This document shows, in pieces, positions 1 through 4,913 of a stretch of DNA of 9,211 bases. The stretch is from CAVTUU01 sp045804965. GTDB lineage: Bacteria; Chloroflexota; Chloroflexia; Thermomicrobiales; UBA6265. Each line of letters begins with the position of its first letter. The stretch's first letter is position 1. The translations under genes were made by a program, and so were the position numbers. The notes below the pieces were generated by a model. It had not been told where the DNA came from, made no database searches, and worked only from the letters and a program-made list of their open reading frames with translations. The stretch lies in NCBI GenBank assembly GCA_045804965.1, contig JBJMMD010000014.1, positions 1 to 9,211 of the forward strand. The letters are read 5' to 3'.

Positions 1-140
1 GCCGAGTCGGTGCAATCGTCCGCCAGGCGTCCGTCGACGGCGAGACCGCGCTGATCCCGCAAAGCCCGCGCTATCGCTTCTTCGTCAAGGTTGGCGACCA
101 GTGGCTCTACGACTGCGACGCGCCGCAAAGCCACGGCTAG
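1..140 (+). CDS. C-terminal end of an unrecognised protein (5' part outside window)
   Basis: An open frame enters from the left edge (codons in phase with position 3) and ends at TAG 138-140, giving 45 visible residues. The sequence reads like real protein: a stretch RYRFFVKVGDQWLYDCDA near the end has the alternating hydrophobic pattern of one or two beta strands with a conserved-looking tryptophan. That pattern is compatible with the last strand of an NTF2/SnoaL-like fold, but this is a guess from pattern alone. A strong hairpin follows 21 bases after the stop, as expected for the 3' end of a transcription unit. I do not recognise the family and assign no function. The competing frame that starts at 91 runs into the repeat-rich spacer and is not credible. 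Confidence 0.6.
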   Translation, partial: RVGAIVRQASVDGETALIPQSPRYRFFVKVGDQWLYDCDAPQSHG

Positions 141-161
141 AATCACCCAGAACCAAGCCCC

Positions 162-187
162 GGCCGCTCTCGAAGGCGAGGGCGGCC
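162..187 (+). terminator. Strong hairpin after the first gene, probable terminator
   Basis: GGCCGCTCTCG (162-172) pairs with CGAGGGCGGCC (177-187): eleven base pairs including one G-U, closing a four-base AAGG loop. It sits 21 bases past the stop at 140. The bases that follow (CTTCGCTTG) are only weakly T-rich, so this is a stem without a classical U-tract. It could terminate with low U-dependence or mainly protect the mRNA 3' end. Confidence 0.6.
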
Positions 188-272
188 CTTCGCTTGCCCC
201 GCTCCTAGTGCCCGTTCGTCATGTCGAGCTGACACTCGTCATCTCCCACCCGGTCGTGCCGCACACCCCACC

Positions 273-359
273 CGTCATGCTGAGCTTGCGAAGCATCTCA
301 TGCACATGAAGGGCCTGGTCGCGAACGCAGAGTTTCTTCGACTAGCGCTCAGGATGACG
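273..359 (+). repeat. Composite palindromic repeat element, copy 1
   Basis: The left arm at 273-298 (CGTCATGCTGAGC...GCGAAGCATCT) faces a right arm at 331-359, whose complement begins CGTCATCCTGAGC. The outer 13 bases match at 12 positions, so the ends form an imperfect terminal inverted repeat around a 32-base centre. The centre carries TGAAG (307-311), four bases, then TGGT (316-319). A second copy at 7500-7585 has the same parts in the same order on the opposite strand, which shows that this is a dispersed element rather than a chance palindrome. It is far too small to encode anything. REP/BIME-like or MITE-like are the best descriptions. Taking copy 1 as the plus orientation is arbitrary. 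Confidence 0.8.
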
Positions 360-440
360 GCGGGTGGGCACCCAGGATGACGAGCAGGTCGCGGATGGTT
401 CTCGCGTAAACTCCGCGCGGGAGATTCGACCGGAGGGCAG

Positions 441-445
441 AGGAG
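441..445 (+). promoter_or_regulatory. Ribosome binding site fixing the start at 454
   Basis: AGGAG lies eight bases before ATG 454. This ATG is followed directly by the first Rossmann strand and glycine loop, so it is preferred over the in-frame GTG at 364, which would add 30 residues encoded by repeat sequence. Confidence 0.7.
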
Positions 446-453
446 CGGCGGAC

Positions 454-1239
454 ATGGGCAAACCACTAATACTCCTCACCGGCGCCTCCGGGACGATCGG
501 CACGGCGGTGATGCGAAACCTGGCGGATCACTACGAAATACGACCGTTGACCCGGCGGAAGGCGGAGTTCCCGAGTTTCGTCGGCGATATCGCCAATCTG
601 GATGCAATCTTGCCGGCCTTTGAGGGCGTCAGCGCCGTCGTCCATCTCGCGGGATCGTCGAGCGTGCAGACATCGTGGAACGACGTCCTGCACAACAACC
701 TGATCGGAACCTATAACGTCTTCGAAGCAGCGCGGCGGGCGAACGTAGATCGAGTCGTCTTCGCGTCCTCGAATCACGCGATCGGGATGTACGAGATTGA
801 CGGCGGCCCGGAACTGTATGAGTTGGACGATCAGCGGGTTTACGATCATACCGTCGAGGTCCGGCCCGATTCACTCTATGGCGTTTCGAAGGTCTATGGC
901 GAGGCGCTCGGCCGCTACTTTCACGACGTGCATCAGATGCGCGTCTATTGCCTGCGGATCGGTTCGGTCCGAGCGGACGACACATCGACGCCCGCAACTA
1001 TCGCGCGGGAAGCCTCGTGGCTCGATATGACGCCCGAGCAGAAGCGGAAGCGGCTGCGGGCGACGTGGATGAGTCAGCGTGATTGCACGGACCTGATCGC
1101 CCGCTGCCTCGAGGTGGACGAGCCGACCTGGGCCGTGGTCTACGGCCTCTCCAACAATCCCCGCCAATTCTGGGATCTCTCGCACGCCCGCGACGCACTC
1201 GGATTTGAGCCGCACGACAGCGCCGCAGTGGAGATGTGA
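454..1239 (+). CDS. NAD-dependent epimerase/dehydratase family protein, uronate dehydrogenase-like
   Basis: This encodes a 261-residue extended short-chain dehydrogenase. Visible landmarks are the dinucleotide-binding loop TGASGTIG (residues 9-16), GDI (44-46) after the third strand, HLAG (64-67), the serine-rich strand end FASSNH (103-108), and the catalytic pair Tyr142/Lys146 in YGVSK. The combination SSNHAIGMY, RPDSLYGVSKVYGE, CLRIGS and WMSQRD is what I know from uronate dehydrogenases (NAD-dependent oxidation of galacturonate or glucuronate to the aldarolactone), and the length of about 265 residues also fits. Substrate is inferred from motifs only; another sugar epimerase or dehydratase remains possible. 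The protein should be cytoplasmic, with no signal peptide or membrane segment. It appears monocistronic: the spacer before it is full of repeats and a new promoter follows 28 bases after its stop. Confidence 0.8.
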   Translation: MGKPLILLTGASGTIGTAVMRNLADHYEIRPLTRRKAEFPSFVGDIANLDAILPAFEGVSAVVHLAGSSSVQTSWNDVLHNNLIGTYNVFEAARRANVDRVVFASSNHAIGMYEIDGGPELYELDDQRVYDHTVEVRPDSLYGVSKVYGEALGRYFHDVHQMRVYCLRIGSVRADDTSTPATIAREASWLDMTPEQKRKRLRATWMSQRDCTDLIARCLEVDEPTWAVVYGLSNNPRQFWDLSHARDALGFEPHDSAAVEM

Positions 1240-1267
1240 TCCCAGCCAACCGGCAGGTCGCCAGATA

Positions 1268-1296
1268 TTGACAGGCGCGGGAATAGAACATATGAT
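1268..1296 (+). promoter_or_regulatory. Consensus sigma70-type promoter for the 88-aa gene
   Basis: TTGACA (1268-1273) is a perfect -35 box and TATGAT (1291-1296) matches the -10 consensus at five of six positions, with the ideal 17-base spacer. Transcription would start near 1302-1304, leaving a leader of about 60 bases before ATG 1362. The leader has a weak GTCGC/GCGAC hairpin (1319-1323 with 1334-1338) and then GGAGGA. In a GC-rich genome a match this good with the right spacing and a start codon downstream is unlikely to be accidental. Confidence 0.75.
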
Positions 1297-1361
1297 CTGA
1301 TTCTCTGACGGGACGCACGTCGCCAGAGGCAAAGCGACCGGTCAAGCGGAGGAACGACACA

Positions 1362-1628
1362 ATGACGCCAGCTCGACCATTGGTTCCCGCTTTCTCCCCG
1401 CCGACGTCCGATGAAGCAGCTGCGCTGGCGACGACGGCAGCCTATCTCTCCCGCGCGGCCAACGAGATGGCCTCGCGCCTGCTCCCCGAGTCTTTGCTCC
1501 TGGACCCCCAAATCGACCTGTTAGCAACCCTCCGCGAAAACCTCACCGGCTCCGCGGCCCTCTGCGAATGCCTGCTCGCCGTGTTCGACGACTGGCCCGC
1601 GTCCGCCGCGTGGAACGGCTACCACTGA
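1362..1628 (+). CDS. Small conserved-looking protein of unknown function (88 aa)
   Basis: ATG 1362 is preceded by GGAGGA (1348-1353) with eight bases between, and by a near-perfect promoter, so expression is well supported. The 88-residue product has a proline-rich N-terminus (about residues 1-17). An alanine-rich probable helix follows (18-45), then LLDPQIDLLATLRENL and a second helix carrying the only cysteine, Cys68 of ALCECLL being preceded by one more two positions before. It ends in a tryptophan-containing tail, DDWPASAAWNGYH. There is no signal peptide, membrane helix or DNA-binding motif. I do not recognise the family. The amphipathic helices suggest a small helical, perhaps oligomeric, cytoplasmic protein. 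It is followed by 105 bases without an obvious terminator, so read-through into the rhomboid-like gene is possible. Confidence 0.75.
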   Translation: MTPARPLVPAFSPPTSDEAAALATTAAYLSRAANEMASRLLPESLLLDPQIDLLATLRENLTGSAALCECLLAVFDDWPASAAWNGYH

Positions 1629-1733
1629 ATTGCTCGTCATCGATTCGCCACGCCAAGTCGAGCTGCCTGACGCACGGATGGGATAGACTTCACCGCACAT
1701 AGGCTGAAGTCACAGCGCGGCGGTCACGGAACG

Positions 1734-2426
1734 ATGGCAAGTACAGCATGGCATGAGCGATTGCTGCCGCCGGCCTCGCACTCGCTCATTCGCCGTTTCA
1801 AGGTGACGTTGTCCGTACTGGCGACGATCACGGTCATCGGCCTCTACACCGCGCACCTTTCTGCGACAGCGTTTCAAAGCCTCGTCGGCCGCGCCGGCGT
1901 TGATCTCGATTCCCTTCACGCAGGGCGTCATTGGGTCATAGTCCTGGCAACGTTCGTGCAGGCGTCGCAGGGAATCCAATGGCACATGATGCTCTTGGTA
2001 GTCACCCCGCTTGGCGTACTCGAATACGTCGCCGGGTCCGATCCCTCGCTCGTGACATTCCTCGTCGGAGATTGGATTACGTCGATCCTGACCGTTTGTA
2101 CGCTTTGGGCGATGAGCGGCATCGGAATCGAGAAGGCGACCCGCTTGCTCCATACTCCCGGCATCGGCTCGTCCGCCGCCGCGCTTGCCGCCGCCGGCGC
2201 GGCGTGCGTGCTCATCGCCGGACGCTGGCGCAAGAAGGTACTTGCCCTGCTCATTGGTATATCGGTCGCTTCGATTAGCTTCCAGACTCTCGATAACGCT
2301 GTTGCGCATCTCGATGGCTTGATCGTCGGCGCGATGTTTGGCGCCTTCGTCTGGCGGCCATGTCTTCATGGGAAACCGTCGTTGCTCCGGGAACCTCAGC
2401 GCACACTCCGTTGTATGGAAGAGTGA
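1734..2426 (+). CDS. Rhomboid-family intramembrane protease-like membrane protein
   Basis: The 230-residue product has several hydrophobic segments (about 24-45, 66-80, 84-100, 105-127, 144-162, 167-183 and 190-207). The two active-site motifs of rhomboid serine proteases are visible: GSSA at 145-148, fitting GxS[GAS] with Ser147 as nucleophile, and AHLDGLIVG (191-199), fitting HxxGxxxG with His192 as its partner. The helix beginning with His84 and ending GVLE (94-97) resembles the conserved HxxxN...GxxxE helix. The usual oxyanion asparagine is replaced (Leu88), so activity is not certain. Rhomboids cut transmembrane segments of membrane proteins within the bilayer. The arginine-rich tail after 207 should be cytoplasmic. 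The start has only a weak ribosome site (CGGA). The next gene starts 55 bases after this stop and is probably in the same transcript. Divergence from textbook rhomboids lowers confidence. Confidence 0.65.
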   Translation: MASTAWHERLLPPASHSLIRRFKVTLSVLATITVIGLYTAHLSATAFQSLVGRAGVDLDSLHAGRHWVIVLATFVQASQGIQWHMMLLVVTPLGVLEYVAGSDPSLVTFLVGDWITSILTVCTLWAMSGIGIEKATRLLHTPGIGSSAAALAAAGAACVLIAGRWRKKVLALLIGISVASISFQTLDNAVAHLDGLIVGAMFGAFVWRPCLHGKPSLLREPQRTLRCMEE

Positions 2427-2470
2427 CAAGACGTCAGGCACTTCCCTCGCCTCGAACGACGATCCACAAC

Positions 2471-2476
2471 GGAGGA
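2471..2476 (+). promoter_or_regulatory. Ribosome binding site fixing the start at 2482
   Basis: GGAGGA lies five bases before ATG 2482. The reading frame is open back to 2338, inside the preceding gene, but only the 2482 start places a signal-peptide-like segment at the N-terminus. Confidence 0.75.
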
Positions 2477-2481
2477 AGAAG

Positions 2482-3771
2482 ATGAACGCGCGACGGTGGA
2501 CACCGAGCTCCCGGTTACTCGTTTCGGCTTTGATCATCGTCGGGATCTTGATCGCCGCTCCCGGTCCGGCGAGCGACGCCCACGGCGATCGCGACGCCGC
2601 GGGCGCGGTCCTTGCCCGCACGAGCACCGATTACTTAACCGATCTCCAACCACTTGATCCGCAAACCCTCGCCGATGATGGCAATCAACTGCCTGCCCAG
2701 GGTGATGAGCACTTCCTGCCAGGCACGATGATGACCTCGAAGGATGGCAAGACCGTCGCCGGCATCAGTCCGATCAATGAGATCATCGTCGAAGATGCCG
2801 CGACGAGAACGGTCCGCGCGCGGATCGATCCCCATGGCTCGGTCTTCTTGACCGCCCTTAGTCAAGATGGCTCGAAGATCATCGCCTCGGTCGACGTCGA
2901 CTATTCGACCGCGAATCTCCAGCCGCCGTCCTGGAAGCTCTTCGACGTCGCCACCGGCAGTGTGTCCGCAACGATTCAGGGCAACGGCGACTGGGGCAGT
3001 GTCCAGATCGATCCGGTCAGCTGGCGGATGTATCAGCTTCAGGTCAGCGACCCGAGCAGCGCCCCCACACAAACGCACCCGGCCAAGCTCACCGTGTTTG
3101 ATTTGAACACCGGGCATGTCGCCGGCCAGACAGATTTGCCCGACGTTCAGATGGGGTCGTGGACGGACGAATCGCGGGGAGATAAAGCCACGGGAGAGCC
3201 GCTCTTCGTCGAGTTTTCGCCCGGTATCGCAATCTCTCCCGATGGACGCCAGATCGCGATCGTCCATGCCACCGATGACGGCATCACCATGGTCGATGCG
3301 GCCACGCTCACGGTCGAGCGGACGCTCACCATGCATGCGAAGACGAGTCTCCTCGATCGTTTCTTTGCTTCCCTGCCATTGGCGCCGCGCACCGCGTCGG
3401 CCAAGATGGCGGAATTGACCGACACGCACGCGGTGTACACCGCCGACGGCCGGCAATTGCTCGTCTACGGGGACGACTCCCAGATCAAAGATGACGGACC
3501 GGTCTACCACGGGCGCGGCATCAGTCTGGTCGACGTGAAGGACGGCACAATCGAAGCCCATGCCCTGGATGGGATCGCCCTCGACCAGATTGTCGCCTTG
3601 CCCGGCGACAACGGGTTGTATCTGGCGGGCACGGTCTGGAAGGATTACTCGCCAACCGAGAGCGCGCCGTACATGATCGCCCACCTCGACCTCGATACCC
3701 TCAATGTGTTGGCGTCGCGCGAGCTGCCAACGTACGTGTTGCTCGTCGTGCTGCCCTCGCCGCAACTGTAG
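2482..3771 (+). CDS. Secreted beta-propeller-like (YVTN/WD40-type) protein
   Basis: The 429-residue product begins with a classical signal peptide: basic MNARRWTPSSR, a hydrophobic core LLVSALIIVGILIAA (12-26), and a likely cleavage at SDA/H (31-33). There is no lipobox cysteine, so it should be released or wall-associated. The mature part shows repeating propeller-blade phrases: TSKDGKTVAGISP (85-97), ALSQDGSKIIASVD (125-138), KLFDVATGSVSATI (152-165), LTVFDLNTGHVAGQ (203-216), ISPDGRQIAIVHATDDGITMVDAATLTVERTL (251-282), YTADGRQLLVYG (319-330), ISLVDVKDGTIEAH (347-360) and HLDLDTLNVLASREL (401-415). That suggests six to seven blades. Such folds bind partners or ligands, and no catalytic motif is visible. 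The C-terminus (YVLLVVLPSPQL) is unusually hydrophobic. It probably shares a transcript with the rhomboid-like gene; whether the two proteins interact is unknown. Confidence 0.75.
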   Translation: MNARRWTPSSRLLVSALIIVGILIAAPGPASDAHGDRDAAGAVLARTSTDYLTDLQPLDPQTLADDGNQLPAQGDEHFLPGTMMTSKDGKTVAGISPINEIIVEDAATRTVRARIDPHGSVFLTALSQDGSKIIASVDVDYSTANLQPPSWKLFDVATGSVSATIQGNGDWGSVQIDPVSWRMYQLQVSDPSSAPTQTHPAKLTVFDLNTGHVAGQTDLPDVQMGSWTDESRGDKATGEPLFVEFSPGIAISPDGRQIAIVHATDDGITMVDAATLTVERTLTMHAKTSLLDRFFASLPLAPRTASAKMAELTDTHAVYTADGRQLLVYGDDSQIKDDGPVYHGRGISLVDVKDGTIEAHALDGIALDQIVALPGDNGLYLAGTVWKDYSPTESAPYMIAHLDLDTLNVLASRELPTYVLLVVLPSPQL

Positions 3772-3780
3772 CCAAGATGA

Positions 3781-3808
3781 AGAAAACCGCGGAACGAAGC
3801 TGTCCCGC
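3781..3808 (-). terminator. Probable terminator of the minus-strand LLM gene, between convergent genes
   Basis: Read on the minus strand, GCGGGAC (3808-3802), a six-base loop and GTTCCGC (3795-3789) form a seven-pair stem with one mismatch, followed by GG and TTTTCT (3786-3781). It lies 22 bases past the stop of the gene ending at 3831. On the plus strand the same stem is followed by GTATATAAC, much less U-rich, so it would serve the propeller gene poorly. Confidence 0.5.
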
Positions 3809-3830
3809 TGGTGTATATAACAAAAAGCTC

Positions 3831-4760
3831 TTACCCCCGATCCAATTCCTCCAGCAGCGGCGCGAAGTCTTCGATGCCCTGACGGGTGATGGGGTCGAGC
3901 ACGATTTGAATGTGGGAAATGCCGAGGTCGCCGTAGGCGCGGAGTCCGGCCGCGATTTCTTCAGGTGTGCCTTTCAACGGTTCGGCCGGGGATTCGACCA
4001 TATCGCCGCCTCGGCGTCCCGTTCCGCCCGGGAGTTGGATGTAGATCGCGGCGGTGCGCTCGAGCGATTTCGGGTCGCGGCCGGCGGTTTCGCAGGCAGC
4101 GTCGAGCTTGGCAAGGACTGCCTTGAGTCCGTCGGGCTTATCACCGAAGTCGGCGAACCAGGCGTTCCACGCATCCACATACGGCAAGGTGATCTGCAGC
4201 ATGCGCGCGCCGAGCGAACCGACCATGAGTGGGGGACCGGTCGGGCGCGGGCCGCGCGGGAGCAGCACGCAATCGCGCGCCGAGTAGTAGGTTCCCGCGA
4301 AGTCGATTTCTCCCTCCCGAAGGAGGGTGCGGATGATCGTGAACGCCTCCTCGAAGCGGGCGACCCGGTGATCGAAGGGATAGCCGTAGGCGCGATACTC
4401 GGGCTCGTGCCACCCAGCGCCAAGACCAAGGATGAGTCGGCCACCGCTGATTTCGTCCAGCGTCGCCGCCATCTTGGCGAGATGGGCGGGATTGTGAAAG
4501 CTGGTGCAGGCGACAAGCGGACCGATTTCGACCCGAGCCGTGGCCGCGGCCACGGCGGCCATCATCGTCCAGCATTCCCACGGTCCACGCGGCTCCATGC
4601 CGGGGTAGCGATAGAGTAAATGCTCGCCGAACCACAACGAGTCGAAACCGACGGCCTCCGCGGTTTGCGCCATCGCCTTAATCTCGCTCCACGGCGCGGT
4701 CCACTCCACCTCGGGCAGTTGGATGCCGACTTTGAATGGACGACGCGTGTGGGCGGCCAT
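3831..4760 (-). CDS. LLM-class (luciferase-like) flavin/F420-dependent oxidoreductase
   Basis: This is a 309-residue TIM-barrel oxidoreductase of the bacterial luciferase superfamily. Visible signatures are the first strand KVGIQLP (10-16), AEAVGFDSLWFGEH (34-47), the strand and loop VEIGPLVACTSFHNPAHLAKMAATLDEISGGR (77-108), and the hallmark LGLGAGWHEPEYRAYGYPF (111-129). After these come FEEAFTIIRTLL (136-147), PPLMVGSLGARML and a C-terminal TPEEIAAGLRAYGDLGISHIQI segment. The SGGR..LGxGAGW block is typical of coenzyme F420-dependent members (Rv1855c-like), but an FMN enzyme cannot be excluded and the substrate is unknown. The start chosen is ATG 4760 with AAGGGA just upstream. A TTG at 4826 would add 22 residues that do not belong to the fold. 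It is convergent with the propeller gene and divergent from the LuxR-type regulator, 153 bp away. Confidence 0.88.
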   Translation of the reverse strand: MAAHTRRPFKVGIQLPEVEWTAPWSEIKAMAQTAEAVGFDSLWFGEHLLYRYPGMEPRGPWECWTMMAAVAAATARVEIGPLVACTSFHNPAHLAKMAATLDEISGGRLILGLGAGWHEPEYRAYGYPFDHRVARFEEAFTIIRTLLREGEIDFAGTYYSARDCVLLPRGPRPTGPPLMVGSLGARMLQITLPYVDAWNAWFADFGDKPDGLKAVLAKLDAACETAGRDPKSLERTAAIYIQLPGGTGRRGGDMVESPAEPLKGTPEEIAAGLRAYGDLGISHIQIVLDPITRQGIEDFAPLLEELDRG

Positions 4761-4843
4761 GAGTTTTCCCTTGCCTTGATCGCGAATTGTCCGGTGTATT
4801 CTGCCCGGAGCTGGAGCGCGGGGCAACGCGCGAGACCGTGAGA

Positions 4844-4872
4844 TTGACGAACATCCGGCTGGTCGTCATCAT
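4844..4872 (+). promoter_or_regulatory. Candidate promoter for the LuxR-family regulator
   Basis: TTGACG (4844-4849, five of six) and CATCAT (4867-4872, four of six) are separated by 17 bases in the 153-bp divergent spacer. The start point would be near 4879 and the leader about 35 bases. A short GCGCG/CGCGC inverted repeat (4816-4820 with 4827-4831) lies just upstream and could be an operator, though it is also what GC-rich DNA produces by chance. Confidence 0.4.
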
Positions 4873-4913
4873 GGCTTCGCGAGAGCCGTCTATATCGTCG
4901 TCGGGATTCTCGG

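Larger units (their letters stand above)
141..453. other. Gene-free spacer, repeat-rich
   Basis: No credible coding region is present. Apart from the hairpin at 162-187 and the palindromic element at 273-359, the spacer holds partial copies of the element's end: GTCAT at 218-222 (within GTCATGTCGAGC) and at 238-242, and an isolated AGGATGACG at 374-382 pointing the other way. CCCACCC (267-273) and GGGTGGG (362-368) extend the central palindrome outward. I see no convincing promoter for the gene at 454. A frame-compatible GTG at 364 would place the repeat inside that gene and is disfavoured. Confidence 0.55.

Noticed and set aside
273..359. CRISPR-like or terminator interpretation of the palindromic element
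   Set aside because: There are no regularly spaced identical repeats with unique spacers and no T-run. Homology to copy 2, including the centre, fits a dispersed element better.
364..453. N-terminal extension of the epimerase-family gene from GTG 364
   Set aside because: The added 30 residues are encoded by repeat sequence and precede a clean ribosome site and ATG at 454, where the Rossmann fold begins.
2338..2481. N-terminal extension of the propeller gene
   Set aside because: It overlaps the rhomboid-like gene. GGAGGA and a signal peptide mark 2482 as the start.
2635..3765. Long minus-strand open frame (376 codons) opposite the propeller gene
   Set aside because: It is a shadow produced by GC-rich codon bias. 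The plus-strand frame has a signal peptide, propeller repeats and a ribosome site.
3777..4619. Plus-strand 280-codon frame opposite the first LLM gene
   Set aside because: The minus-strand frame contains unmistakable luciferase-family motifs, and the plus-strand translation has none.
4798..4826. Possible minus-strand promoter TTGCCC-17-CAGAAT for the first LLM gene
   Set aside because: Both boxes match only four of six positions. That is too weak in GC-rich DNA to annotate.
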